This document shows, piece by piece, positions 24,600 to 32,614 of a DNA stretch of 45,399 nucleotides (positions are counted from its first letter, which is position 1; the number at the start of each line of letters is the position of its first letter). A model generated the notes under the pieces. That model ran no database searches and was not told the origin of the DNA. It worked only from the letters and a program-made list of their open reading frames with translations. Made by a program: the position numbers and the translations under genes. This DNA is from an uncultured Anaerococcus sp. (GTDB taxonomy: Bacteria > Bacillota > Clostridia > Tissierellales > Peptoniphilaceae): contig NZ_CALTUX010000015.1 in the NCBI RefSeq assembly GCF_943912825.1, forward strand, positions 1 to 45,399, in the 5' to 3' direction.

Positions 24600-24642
24600 T
24601 TGTTTTAATGATAAAATAATGATATAATAATGATAAAAGGAG
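24600..24642 (+). promoter_or_regulatory. Toxin-antitoxin promoter with three 11-bp tandem operator repeats
   Basis: TTGTTT (24600-24605), 17 bp, TATAAT (24623-24628). Across it AATGATA repeats exactly every 11 bp, at 24607, 24618 and 24629, each followed by A/T-AA. One repeat per helical turn puts the sites on one face of the DNA, fitting cooperative autorepression by the antitoxin or the complex. AAAGGAGG follows at once. Confidence 0.7.
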
Positions 24643-24649
24643 GCAGATT

Positions 24650-24919
24650 ATGGTAGATATTAGGCCAATATCAGATTTAAGAAATAAATTTAGAGAAATA
24701 GAAGAAACTCTTGAAAATTCGAGCTCACCGATATTTTTAACCAAGAATGGATACGGTACCATGGTTCTCATGAGCATTGATATGTATTCTGAACTTACTA
24801 ATAATATTGAAAAAAAACTTGACCAAGCAGATTACCAAGCTCTCAGTACAACCTCAAGGCTTTCAAAGGACCAGGTTTTCGATAAGGTTAGGAAAAATAT
24901 AGATGAACAAAGTCTATAA
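24650..24919 (+). CDS. Type II antitoxin, Phd/YefM family
   Basis: An 89-aa DNA-binding antitoxin. VDIRPISDLRNKFREIEE is the conserved N-terminal Phd/YefM fold; SPIFLTKNGYGTMVLMSID, then MYSEL, completes the dimerisation half. The C-terminal third is charged and probably unfolded until bound to toxin. AGGAGG lies 6 nt before the ATG. The last 17 nt overlap the toxin gene, the normal order for coupled synthesis. The tandem repeats over the promoter suggest autoregulation. It lies just after a tRNA gene, a common landing place for such mobile modules. Confidence 0.9.
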   Translation: MVDIRPISDLRNKFREIEETLENSSSPIFLTKNGYGTMVLMSIDMYSELTNNIEKKLDQADYQALSTTSRLSKDQVFDKVRKNIDEQSL

Positions 24920-25214
24920 ATTAAGATTTCTTCCAATATTTGAAAAAGATTTAATAGATGCAGCTAATTATATAACTTCTAACCTACAGAATCCTGAAGC
25001 TGCCTATAGACTTGTTGATGAAATAGAGCATGCAATTGATAAAAGATTAGATAATCCACTAATCGTTTCTCCATATAAATCAAATAAATTTAGAAAATAT
25101 CCTTACTATCGAATTAATGTAAGAAATTTTTCTATATTTTATGTTGTTATTGGAGATATAATGGAAATAAGAAGACTGATTTATGCAAAAAGAGATATAG
25201 ATAATTTACTTTAA
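24903..25214 (+). CDS. Type II toxin, RelE/ParE family
   Basis: A 103-aa basic toxin partner. VYKLRFLPIFEKDLIDAANYI opens a typical RelE/ParE fold; KFRKYPYYRINVRNFSIFYVV and IRRLIYAKRDIDNLL supply the conserved Arg/Lys/Tyr-rich strands and closing helix. Whether it is a ribosome-dependent mRNA endonuclease (RelE/YoeB) or a gyrase poison (ParE) cannot be settled by reading. The R-I-Y-A-K-R-D ending with upstream Arg and Tyr is seen in both groups. It overlaps the antitoxin gene and is followed by a strong terminator. Confidence 0.88.
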   Translation: MNKVYKLRFLPIFEKDLIDAANYITSNLQNPEAAYRLVDEIEHAIDKRLDNPLIVSPYKSNKFRKYPYYRINVRNFSIFYVVIGDIMEIRRLIYAKRDIDNLL

Positions 25215-25237
25215 CCACCCAAGACGGGTGGTTTTTT
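25213..25237 (+). terminator. Terminator of the toxin-antitoxin operon
   Basis: AACCACCC-AAGAC-GGGTGGTT followed by T residues; the stem starts within the stop codon of the toxin gene. Confidence 0.88.
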
Positions 25238-25261
25238 AATATCCATATCTCCTATCATTAG

Positions 25262-25600
25262 CTATTTTAAAATATCACCCTTACCTTCAACTTCTTTATG
25301 CTTCTTCTTATCCATCAAATAGGCATAAATTAAGCCTACTATAACCATGATTGGTATTTCAAAGCCGTTTAGGTCAAATGATTTGGGGATTCCTATTACT
25401 ATTATTACAAAGATTAGGTCAAAGTTTATGTAGGCCATCCAGCTTTTGTCCATGATTTTGTAATTGTGATAGACCATCATTATGATGCCTGCTATGTATA
25501 TGATAAAAAATATGAATTCTAGGTCCCCATAGCCCCTAAAATAGCTTAGGCCAAGGCCACCTAGGATTTGGACTAGGTATTCAAATAAATATATGCTCAT
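25262..25600 (-). CDS. Hypothetical small membrane protein
   Basis: A 112-aa protein with about four hydrophobic segments (residues 5-20, 27-45, 55-73, 79-95) and a charged C-terminus (DKKKHKEVEGKGDILK). AAAGGAG stands 7 nt before the ATG, so it is a real gene. No family is recognised. It is read after hppA on the same strand, but a strong terminator lies between them, so it may have its own promoter or depend on read-through. Confidence 0.65.
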   Translation of the reverse strand: MSIYLFEYLVQILGGLGLSYFRGYGDLEFIFFIIYIAGIIMMVYHNYKIMDKSWMAYINFDLIFVIIVIGIPKSFDLNGFEIPIMVIVGLIYAYLMDKKKHKEVEGKGDILK

Positions 25601-25626
25601 GACTTGCTCCTTTATTTGATTATATC

Positions 25627-25656
25627 AAAAAAACGGCAGTTTTTAAACCGCCGTTT
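25627..25656 (-). terminator. Terminator of hppA
   Basis: On the minus strand AAACGGCGGT pairs with ACTGCCGTTT (10 bp, one G-U), followed by T residues, 7 nt after the stop. Confidence 0.85.
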
Positions 25657-25662
25657 GATGTT

Positions 25663-27627
25663 TTAGATAAATAAGCCTGCACAAACTACTGATACTACTG
25701 TCATTAGCTTGATTAGGATGTTTAGTGATGGGCCTGAGGTGTCTTTGAATGGGTCACCTACTGTATCTCCCACGACACTTGCTTTGTGAGCTTCAGAACC
25801 CTTACCAAATTCTCCATCTAGAGTTTCGATGTGTTTTTTGGCATTGTCCCAAGCACCACCTGCATTTGACATGAAGATTGCAAGTAATACTCCTGTTACT
25901 AGAGCTCCTGCAAGAAGGCCACCTAGGGTTTCTGGTCCGAATACTTTTCCTACAAAGATTGGTACTACTATGGCAAGTACGCCTGGTATAATCATTTCTT
26001 TTAGGGATGCTGCTGTTGAGATTTCAATACATTTTTGATAATCTGGTTCGCTTGTTCCTTCGAGTAGACCTGGGTCGTTTTTAAATTGTCTTCTTACTTC
26101 TTCAATCATTTCTGTTGCAGCCTTACCTACTGAGTTCATGGTTAGGGCTGAGAATAAGAATGGTAGCATACCACCTACGAACATTCCTGCTACTACCTTA
26201 GAATCTAGGATTGAGATTGTTTCTAGCTTAAGTGTTTCAGAATAGGTTACAAAAAGTGATAGGGCTGTTAGGGCTGCTGATCCTATAGCAAAACCCTTAC
26301 CAATAGCTGCTGTTGTGTTACCAATTGAGTCTAATTCGTCTGTTATATCTCTAACTTGACTTGGAAGTTTGGCCATTTCAGCGATTCCTCCAGCGTTATC
26401 TGTGATTGGTCCGTAAGCATCTACTGTTACAGTTGTTGCTGTTGTTGAAAGCATTCCTACTGCTGATAGAGCTATACCAAAGACTCCGTCTGCCCAGAAG
26501 GCTACAATTATTCCAAGTCCTATAAGGATTATTGGATAAACTGTTGAAAGCATTCCTGTTGATAGACCTGCTATGATGTTTGTTGCAACACCTGTTTTTG
26601 ATTCTTCTGCTATATTCTTTACAAATTTATAATGATCTGATGTATAAATTTCTGTCAATAGTCCTATCAAAATACCTACTATGATACCTGTAATTATAGC
26701 TAGGGCTGCTTTTAAGTTTCCAAAATATGATAAGGAAAGGATTAAAGCTGCTACAATAACTATAGCACCTGATAGGTAGATTGTTTGCATTAGAGCTGAT
26801 TGTGGACTCTTGTGTTTCTTTCCTAGGAAAAGAATTGTTGCTGCAATTGATGCAAGGATTCCGATTGATACTAGTAGTAGGGTAAATTTAAGTCCTACTT
26901 CACCATAAGATACAAGACCTAGGGTTATAGCTGAGATGATTGCTCCTGCATAGGATTCAAATAAGTCTGCTCCCATACCTGCAACATCACCTACGTTATC
27001 TCCAACGTTATCTGCAATTACTGCTGGATTTCTTGGGTCATCTTCTGGAATTCCTGCTTCAACCTTACCTACAAGGTCCGCACCAAGGTCAGCAGCCTTT
27101 GTATAGATACCACCACCCACTCTAGCAAATAGGGCTACAGATGAGGCACCTAGGGAATAACCCATAACAATTGCTGGATCTCTAAAGATCATAAAGCTTA
27201 CTACAAGACCTAAAAATCCAAGTCCTGTTACAGCAAGACCCATTACTGAACCACCTGTAAAGGCTAGCTTTAGGGCTCTAGATCTACCACCTTCCATGGC
27301 TTCATTAGCGCATCTTACGTTAGATTCTGTCGCTGTAAGCATTCCTATAAAGCCTGTTAGCATTGAAAAAGCTGAACCTACTATATAGCAAATCATAATC
27401 CTATAATCTAGGAAAATTGCTATAAGGATTGAAACTACAACTACAAAAATAGCGATAAACTTATACTCACTTGAAATAAAGGTCATAGCTCCGTTTTTGA
27501 TATAACCTGATATCTCGCTCATTCTTTCTGAGCCTTTAGAAACAGGTAATATCCTCTCTCTTATGTTAAAAGCCATTAGGACTAAGGCCAAAATAGCCAC
27601 AAAGAGAGATAAAATTTCTATAAACAT
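25663..27627 (-). CDS. hppA: Membrane-bound pyrophosphatase, K+-stimulated ion pump
   Basis: A 654-aa, roughly 15-helix integral membrane protein that couples hydrolysis of pyrophosphate to export of Na+ and/or H+. The substrate-binding block KAADLGADLVGKVEAG, then EDDPRNPAVIADNVGDNVGD, and the C-terminal GDTVGDPFKDTSGPS are intact. GNTTAAIGKG carries Ala where K+-independent enzymes have Lys (GNTTKA), so this is the K+-dependent class, in which many members pump Na+. GGAGG lies before the ATG. For a fermenter this recovers biosynthetic pyrophosphate energy as an ion gradient. The Na+ versus H+ assignment is inference. Confidence 0.95.
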   Translation of the reverse strand: MFIEILSLFVAILALVLMAFNIRERILPVSKGSERMSEISGYIKNGAMTFISSEYKFIAIFVVVVSILIAIFLDYRIMICYIVGSAFSMLTGFIGMLTATESNVRCANEAMEGGRSRALKLAFTGGSVMGLAVTGLGFLGLVVSFMIFRDPAIVMGYSLGASSVALFARVGGGIYTKAADLGADLVGKVEAGIPEDDPRNPAVIADNVGDNVGDVAGMGADLFESYAGAIISAITLGLVSYGEVGLKFTLLLVSIGILASIAATILFLGKKHKSPQSALMQTIYLSGAIVIVAALILSLSYFGNLKAALAIITGIIVGILIGLLTEIYTSDHYKFVKNIAEESKTGVATNIIAGLSTGMLSTVYPIILIGLGIIVAFWADGVFGIALSAVGMLSTTATTVTVDAYGPITDNAGGIAEMAKLPSQVRDITDELDSIGNTTAAIGKGFAIGSAALTALSLFVTYSETLKLETISILDSKVVAGMFVGGMLPFLFSALTMNSVGKAATEMIEEVRRQFKNDPGLLEGTSEPDYQKCIEISTAASLKEMIIPGVLAIVVPIFVGKVFGPETLGGLLAGALVTGVLLAIFMSNAGGAWDNAKKHIETLDGEFGKGSEAHKASVVGDTVGDPFKDTSGPSLNILIKLMTVVSVVCAGLFI

Positions 27628-27806
27628 ACTTCCTCCTTAAAGTTATTAAATTTTATGGTCTATATAATTTAAGAATTAACTACAAAAGTCTTTTATAGAA
27701 AATTCTTCTAAGCTATAAGCCAATTAAATATCTATAAAAGAGTAACATCTTTAAAATTATAGTGTCCCATATTATATACTTAATTATACTTATATTTCAG
27801 CCAAAA

Positions 27807-27834
27807 ACTATAAAAAAGCTTAAGTTTTTGACAA
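27807..27834 (-). promoter_or_regulatory. Possible hppA promoter
   Basis: On the minus strand TTGTCA, a 16-bp spacer and TATAGT. It implies a 5' leader of about 170 nt. The rest of the 310-nt gap upstream of hppA shows no gene or clear riboswitch. Confidence 0.45.
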
Positions 27835-27874
27835 ATTAAGGTCAATTTTTCTAAATAAGCCAAATATTACAAAT

Positions 27875-27899
27875 AAAAAAGGATGCCGGCGCACCCCTT
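27875..27899 (-). terminator. Terminator of rpsF-ssb-rpsR
   Basis: On the minus strand AAGGGGTGC-GCCG-GCATCCTTT continues into T residues. Confidence 0.85.
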
Positions 27900-27937
27900 C
27901 TAATTGCTTATTGAAATTTGTGTATTTTTTATTATTC

Positions 27938-28165
27938 TTATTGTTCTTCGTAAGGCAATAAAGCTACTTGTCTAGCTCTTTTGATTGCTCTTGTTATTTC
28001 TCTTTGGTGTTTAGCGTTAAGACCTGTAACTCTTCTTGGAAGAATCTTACCTCTGTCAGTAATAAATCTTTTAAGAGTTTCGATATCTTTGTAATCTATT
28101 ACTTTAGATGGGTCTTTAACAAATGGATCAACCTTTTTTCTTGGTTTAAATCTTCTTACTGCCAT
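27938..28165 (-). CDS. rpsR: 30S ribosomal protein S18
   Basis: A 75-aa small-subunit protein that pairs with S6 on 16S rRNA. The DYKDIETLKRFITDRGKILP and RRVTGLNAKHQREIT blocks followed by RAIKRARQVALLPY are highly conserved. The N-terminus lacks zinc-type cysteines, the usual C-minus form. It is the last gene of rpsF-ssb-rpsR, 21 nt after ssb. Confidence 0.97.
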   Translation of the reverse strand: MAVRRFKPRKKVDPFVKDPSKVIDYKDIETLKRFITDRGKILPRRVTGLNAKHQREITRAIKRARQVALLPYEEQ

Positions 28166-28186
28166 TGTTATTCCTTTCTCTATAAT

Positions 28187-28729
28187 TTAGAAGGGAATTC
28201 TTCCATCGTCTTGGATTTCAGTAAAGTCATCATCAAAAAAGTCATCATTGCCACCAAAGTTATTTGAACCTTGGTTTTGTTGATTGTAGTTTTGATTTTG
28301 GTAGTTATTTGTTTGAGAATAATTGTTATTATAGGTATCTTGGTTGTCACCTGGGAAAGATCCGTTATTTCCTGATCTTTGGCCGTCATTTCTTGAGCCT
28401 AAAAACTCAACATTGTCGGCAACAACATCTGTTGTATATACAGTCTTACCTGTTTCTCTATCCTGGTAGCTTCCTGTTTGGATCCTACCTTCTACTGCAC
28501 ATTGACTTCCTTTACTGAGGTATTTAGAGGCATTTTCGCCTTGTCTACCCCAAACTGTGATTCTTGGAAAATCCGCTGTTTGACGATTAGATGCTTCCGC
28601 TTCTTCTCTTCTTTCTCTGCTTAATCTTCTATCAATAGCTAAATTGAATGTACAAACCGCTTGGTTTGATTGTGTGTACCTTAACTCTGGGTCCCTTGTT
28701 AAGCGACCTATCAGTATAACCTTATTCAA
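28187..28729 (-). CDS. ssb: Single-stranded DNA-binding protein
   Basis: A 180-aa homotetrameric OB-fold protein coating ssDNA in replication and repair. MNKVILIGRLTRDPELRYT and FNLAIDR are the conserved N-terminus. A Gln/Asn/Gly-rich linker (QTNNYQNQNYNQQNQG) leads to the acidic partner-binding tip ending DDGRIPF, which keeps the final IPF but with Gly-Arg where most have acidic residues. It lies between rpsF and rpsR, the normal Gram-positive arrangement. Confidence 0.96.
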   Translation of the reverse strand: MNKVILIGRLTRDPELRYTQSNQAVCTFNLAIDRRLSRERREEAEASNRQTADFPRITVWGRQGENASKYLSKGSQCAVEGRIQTGSYQDRETGKTVYTTDVVADNVEFLGSRNDGQRSGNNGSFPGDNQDTYNNNYSQTNNYQNQNYNQQNQGSNNFGGNDDFFDDDFTEIQDDGRIPF

Positions 28730-28730
28730 A

Positions 28731-29015
28731 TTAGTCCTCTTTTCTTATAACCATATATCTAAGAATTGAGTCAGAAAGTCTTAATCTTCTTTCGAATTCT
28801 TTGATGTGATCTGGTTCAGCTTTGAAGTCTACGATATAGTAATAACCATCTTTAAGATCGTTAATCTCATATGCTAGTCTTCTCTTTCCCCAATCATCAA
28901 CTGATACAACTTCGCCATTTTCTTCGATATAACCTTTAAATCTATCAAGAAGAGCTACTCTGTCAGCATCAGCTAAGTCAGTTTTGAAAATCAATACTGC
29001 TTCATATATATTCAT
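28731..29015 (-). CDS. rpsF: 30S ribosomal protein S6
   Basis: A 94-aa ferredoxin-like small-subunit protein and partner of S18. MNIYEAVLIFKTDL, DDWGKRRLAYEINDLKDGYY and RLRLSDSILRYMVIR are diagnostic. GGGAGGTG stands before the ATG. It leads the rpsF-ssb-rpsR operon from a near-consensus promoter. A probable S6:S18-binding hairpin sits in the 55-nt leader, so the S6-S18 complex should repress its own operon. Confidence 0.97.
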   Translation of the reverse strand: MNIYEAVLIFKTDLADADRVALLDRFKGYIEENGEVVSVDDWGKRRLAYEINDLKDGYYYIVDFKAEPDHIKEFERRLRLSDSILRYMVIRKED

Positions 29016-29034
29016 ATTTTCACCTCCCTATGGA

Positions 29035-29063
29035 CTATTGACCCCGTTTATACTACGGAGTAG
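29035..29063 (-). promoter_or_regulatory. Probable S6:S18-binding leader hairpin
   Basis: In the 5' UTR on the minus strand CTA-CTCCG pairs with CGGGG-TCAA-TAG across a loop of about nine bases. The CCG/CGG core with a side bulge before the outer stem resembles the known S6:S18 leader motif, which mimics the 16S site. It lies between the promoter and the rpsF ribosome binding site. Confidence 0.45.
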
Positions 29064-29076
29064 AGAATTCCTAGTA

Positions 29077-29105
29077 ATAATACTCCTTTTGCATCTCTAT
29101 GTCAA
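29077..29105 (-). promoter_or_regulatory. Promoter of rpsF-ssb-rpsR
   Basis: TTGACA, a 17-bp spacer and TATTAT on the minus strand; the start should fall near 29070. Confidence 0.8.
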
Positions 29106-29173
29106 ATAATATCTTTTAGGATATTTATCGTTTAAATGGGGTAAGTATTAATTAAGAAATAAAGGAGGCAAAT

Positions 29174-29923
29174 ATGAAATTATTAGAAGGAAAAGTTGCA
29201 ATCATAACTGGCTCATCAAGAGGTATTGGTTATGCTGTTGCAGAAAAATTTTTAGATAATGGGGCAAAAGTTGCTGTCCTCGGCTCAAGAGAAGAATCAG
29301 CTAACAAGGCTCTTGCAAACTTAAGCGAAAAATATGACCAGGAAAATTTTAAGGGTTACTGGCCAAAGCTTACAGATGAAGAAAGTGTAAAAGAATTTGT
29401 TGAAAAGGTAATAGCTGACTTCGGCAAGGTTGATATCCTAGTAAACTGTGCAGGTGTCTCAGATAATATCCCAAGCCTTGATGCTGACCTTGCTCATTTT
29501 GCCAATGTAATGAATATAAATGTAAATGGAACTTACAATATGATTCACAAGCTCCTGCCTCATTTCATAGAAAAGAAGGGCGGGGTAATTGTAAACTTCT
29601 CATCAATGGTAAGTAAAAATGGCCAACAACTTGGAGTTGCCTACCCAGCAAGTAAATTTGCCATAAACGGCTTAACCATCTCCCTTGCAAGAGAGCTTGG
29701 CCCTTACGGAATCAGGGTAAATGCTATTGCTCCTGGAGTGACAAACACAGACATGGTCAAAGTCCTTCCTAAAGAGCAAATCGAACCTGTCAAACAAATG
29801 ATTCCTCTAAAAAGAATTGGCGAACCAGAAGATGTTGCAAATTCCGTCCTATTTTTAGCAAGCGATATGGCTTCCTACGTATCAGGAGAAATCCTCTACT
29901 GCGATGGGGCAACCTTTATGTAA
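29174..29923 (+). CDS. Short-chain dehydrogenase, FabG-like 3-oxoacyl-ACP reductase
   Basis: A 249-aa classical SDR. The cofactor loop TGSSRGIGYAV, NCAGVSD, the active-site NFSSMVS and YPASK, and the C-terminal ASYVSGEILYCDGA are in place. AGGAGG lies 6 nt before the ATG. These features fit FabG-type NADPH-dependent reduction of 3-oxoacyl groups. It is not next to other fatty-acid genes and has its own terminator, so it may reduce another keto substrate; I leave the symbol blank. Confidence 0.88.
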   Translation: MKLLEGKVAIITGSSRGIGYAVAEKFLDNGAKVAVLGSREESANKALANLSEKYDQENFKGYWPKLTDEESVKEFVEKVIADFGKVDILVNCAGVSDNIPSLDADLAHFANVMNINVNGTYNMIHKLLPHFIEKKGGVIVNFSSMVSKNGQQLGVAYPASKFAINGLTISLARELGPYGIRVNAIAPGVTNTDMVKVLPKEQIEPVKQMIPLKRIGEPEDVANSVLFLASDMASYVSGEILYCDGATFM

Positions 29924-29930
29924 TATATAT

Positions 29931-29969
29931 AAAAAATTCCTAGGTCCATTTTTGGCTTAGGAATTTTTT
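29931..29969 (+). terminator. Terminator of the FabG-like gene
   Basis: AAAAAATTCCTA pairs with TTAGGAATTTTTT; usable in both directions. Confidence 0.75.
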
Positions 29970-29980
29970 ATTTGGGCAAG

Positions 29981-30001
29981 AAAAAAGAGGCCTAGGCCTC
30001 T
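29981..30001 (-). terminator. Terminator of the antiporter/PII-like operon
   Basis: On the minus strand GAGGC-CTAG-GCCTC is followed by six T. Confidence 0.8.
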
Positions 30002-30006
30002 AAATT

Positions 30007-30336
30007 TTATATTCCAACGATATCTCCCACATCAATTGAAAACATCAAGCCTACTCCAGGCTGGTTCATATCACCGAGGACTTCCTTAACAGCATCCTTG
30101 GCTGCCCTTAGGTCTTCATCATCGACAAGGGTAAAAATCGTCTTATTATAAGGTCTGTTATTATCCATAACCGACCTTAAAACTCCACCAAAAAGTGGTA
30201 TTTCTCCTTCAATAAGGGCCGATCCCATACCCTGGGAATCAAGGATTGTCGCCCCTGTAACACCCACTTCTACGAATTTTTCTAAGATGTCATTTAATTT
30301 TTCTGTCTTATTTAAAACTAAAAATAGTGCCTTCAT
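30007..30336 (-). CDS. PII-like signalling protein
   Basis: A 109-aa ferredoxin-like protein of the PII/CutA fold. The start (MKALFLVLNKTEKLNDILEK) and GVTGATILDSQGMGS align with the first beta-alpha-beta unit and T-loop base of PII-like proteins. The classical uridylylated Tyr motif of GlnB is absent. The ATG overlaps the antiporter stop (ATGA). Co-encoded PII-like proteins and transporters are known in several systems, where nucleotide binding by the PII-like partner gates transport. A similar link to the antiporter is likely but unproven. Confidence 0.8.
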   Translation of the reverse strand: MKALFLVLNKTEKLNDILEKFVEVGVTGATILDSQGMGSALIEGEIPLFGGVLRSVMDNNRPYNKTIFTLVDDEDLRAAKDAVKEVLGDMNQPGVGLMFSIDVGDIVGI

Positions 30337-31535
30337 GACTTTTTCTCCTTTACTAGCTTTCTTTTCAAACCATCTACCTCGCCTGCCTTTGTAATTGAGA
30401 CCTTGGCAAGGATTGGCCCTAGGATTTCAAATACCAAGACCGAAAATAGAATAACTGTGATTATCTCGTTCGCAAAATCTGGTAATTCTCTTGCTACAAT
30501 CATCGATAAACCGATAGAAATCCCACCTTGCGATAAGAGCGAGAGTCCCAGCCATTTGACAACAGTCTCTTCAGCACCCACAAGCTTAGCTCCAAGCGAT
30601 GCTCCAGAAATTTTCCCAGCCGCTCTTGATAGGGCATAAAATATTCCAAGTGATCCTATTGACATAAGGACTGATAGGTCAAGCTTAGCACCTGCAAAGG
30701 TGAAAAATAAGAGATTGATAGGTGGGGCAAAATCATTGATATTATCAAAAACCTTTCTTGAATTGTTATGATAATTTACAAGGAATCCACCCACAACCAT
30801 ATTCACCAAAATTGGTGAAAGCTTGAAATAGTTAGCAAGACCTGTTGATAATAAAATTACTGTAATAATTGCAGAAAGCTCATCTTCCTTTGTCCTGACT
30901 TTCTTAATCAAATAGGTGAAGACTAAGCCAATTAAAAGTCCCAATAAAAATGACAGGGCAATTTCTATCAGCGGACTAAGTATCATCATCGGTATTGATA
31001 AGCTCTTTTCTCCGATTGCAAATTTGGCCAAGGACATAGAAACTCCAAAGCTTATAATTCCCAAGACATCATCAAGGGCTGCAACTGGTAAAATTGTCTT
31101 GGTAAGTGGCCCATAGGCCCTAAATTGCCTAATAACCATCATTGTCCCTGCTGGAGCAGTAGCTGCTGACATAGAAGCTATGATAATTGAAAAAACAAAG
31201 GACTTGTCCAAAATAAAATACATGACAGAAAATACTAAAATCAAGACCCCAAGGACCTCAAAGACTGTAATTACAAAGACGTCCTTGCCAAGTTTTTTCA
31301 AATCTTCTAGCCTAAACTCACTTCCAATCGAAAAGGCAATAATTCCTAAGGCAAACTCATTTACAAAGTCGACCATAGGCTGGTTAGCCTCACTTAAAAC
31401 ATTTAAAAATGAAGGTCCTAATAACAAACCAGCCACTATATAACCTGTGACATTTGGCAATTTAAACCTTCGTGAAATCTTGCCTCCAATAATTCCCAAA
31501 AAAATCATCAGGGCTAATTTAATCTGAATATCCAA
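30333..31535 (-). CDS. CPA2-family cation:proton antiporter
   Basis: About 400 aa with 12 or so membrane helices: IKLALMIFLGIIGGKISRRF, VTGYIVAGLLLGPS, ALGIIAFSIGSEF and the conserved unwound-helix DDVLGIISFGVSM are typical of KefB/NapA-type Na+/H+ or K+/H+ antiporters. The start is best placed at the TTG at 31535, because GGAGGAGG lies just upstream of it. Upstream ATG codons have no ribosome binding site. It lacks a C-terminal TrkA-N domain; the separate PII-like protein encoded next may be the regulatory partner. Confidence 0.85.
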   Translation of the reverse strand: MDIQIKLALMIFLGIIGGKISRRFKLPNVTGYIVAGLLLGPSFLNVLSEANQPMVDFVNEFALGIIAFSIGSEFRLEDLKKLGKDVFVITVFEVLGVLILVFSVMYFILDKSFVFSIIIASMSAATAPAGTMMVIRQFRAYGPLTKTILPVAALDDVLGIISFGVSMSLAKFAIGEKSLSIPMMILSPLIEIALSFLLGLLIGLVFTYLIKKVRTKEDELSAIITVILLSTGLANYFKLSPILVNMVVGGFLVNYHNNSRKVFDNINDFAPPINLLFFTFAGAKLDLSVLMSIGSLGIFYALSRAAGKISGASLGAKLVGAEETVVKWLGLSLLSQGGISIGLSMIVARELPDFANEIITVILFSVLVFEILGPILAKVSITKAGEVDGLKRKLVKEKKS

Positions 31536-31644
31536 TAAAATCCTCCTCCATCCTTTTTTCATAATTTTATAAGATATATTATAATACATATATATTATAC
31601 TATGTAAGTAAATATAAGCTAATCTTGTCAATTTATAGGCAAAG

Positions 31645-31667
31645 AAAAAGACTAGGATTTCCTAGCC
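31645..31667 (-). terminator. Terminator after the P1-type peptidase gene
   Basis: On the minus strand GGCTAGG-AAAT-CCTAGTC is followed by five T. Confidence 0.8.
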
Positions 31668-31681
31668 TCTTCATATCAGCA

Positions 31682-32614
31682 TTAATTTTCAATTTCTCCT
31701 AAGCTATAAATAGCATTGGCAATGGCCTTGCTCATGACATCAGCTGCCAAGGCACCTACTAAGTTTATATCTGCCTTAACTTTATTTGTAGCAAGGGAAA
31801 ATATTGTATCCCCATCCATCATGGTGTGGACTGGGTTAATCGATCTAGCATAGCCATCATGGGCCATGCCAGCAATCTTTGTAAGCTCTGTCTTATTAAA
31901 GGTCGCATTGGTTGCTACTGCCCCAATTGTTGTGTTAGTTGGCTTGATATCAGCAAAAGATCCTAGGATTTGGTCTAGGTAATCCATAGTTTTGACCATC
32001 TTGCCATCTAAGATTGGTCCTGCAATTTGAAGGCCCTTATGGTAATCATAGATATCTCCAAAGGCATTTACAGCCACGATTGCAGATACAACTAGGTCTC
32101 CCTTTCTAATTGATGCTTGGCCAAGTCCTGATTTCATCAAGTGTTCTGGCCCAAGTCCCTTGGCAACTGTTGCTCCAGTCCCTGCTCCAACTAGGCCCTG
32201 GCTCTTATCTTCATAGTTCGCATTATCATAAGCCTCTTGGGTCATGGCTGCATTTGGTCTTGCCTTAGGACTTTTATAGGCTAGGTCAAATAAAACTGCC
32301 TGACTAATTATTGGTACGACTCCCACACCTACATTAAAACCAATCCCTTCCTTTTCAAGGATTTTCATCAAAGCCGAGGAAGCCTCAAGTCCATATGCAG
32401 ACCCCCCTGAAAGGATTAGGCCGCTTAGCTCTGATACTTGGTTTAGAGGATTTAAAAGATCAGTCTCTCTTGTACCTGGCGCCCCTCCCCTTACATCGAC
32501 TCCTGCGGTATTACTTGGATCAGGAAGGATTATACTTAGGCCCGTTCCTCCATCTAGGTCTTGGGCGTGGCCTAGCTTGATATTTCCAACATCAGTAAAA
32601 TATCCCTTATACAT
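31682..32614 (-). CDS. P1 (S58, DmpA-type) self-processing peptidase
   Basis: A 310-aa N-terminal-nucleophile hydrolase. VGNIKLGHAQDLDGGTGLS, GGAPGTRETDLL, LSGGSAYGLEASS and GAGTGATVAKG are conserved in the family. The self-cleavage site is in TNTTIGAVATNA, with Thr as predicted nucleophile. Relatives are aminopeptidases, some specific for beta-amino acids or D-residues; the substrate here is unknown. Its ATG overlaps the preceding stop (TAATG), so it is coupled to the TIM-barrel protein. Confidence 0.9.
   Translation of the reverse strand: MYKGYFTDVGNIKLGHAQDLDGGTGLSIILPDPSNTAGVDVRGGAPGTRETDLLNPLNQVSELSGLILSGGSAYGLEASSALMKILEKEGIGFNVGVGVVPIISQAVLFDLAYKSPKARPNAAMTQEAYDNANYEDKSQGLVGAGTGATVAKGLGPEHLMKSGLGQASIRKGDLVVSAIVAVNAFGDIYDYHKGLQIAGPILDGKMVKTMDYLDQILGSFADIKPTNTTIGAVATNATFNKTELTKIAGMAHDGYARSINPVHTMMDGDTIFSLATNKVKADINLVGALAADVMSKAIANAIYSLGEIEN

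Noticed and set aside
27628..27937. A riboswitch in the long hppA leader
   Set aside because: Only AT-rich sequence and a possible promoter were seen; no conserved aptamer core could be recognised.
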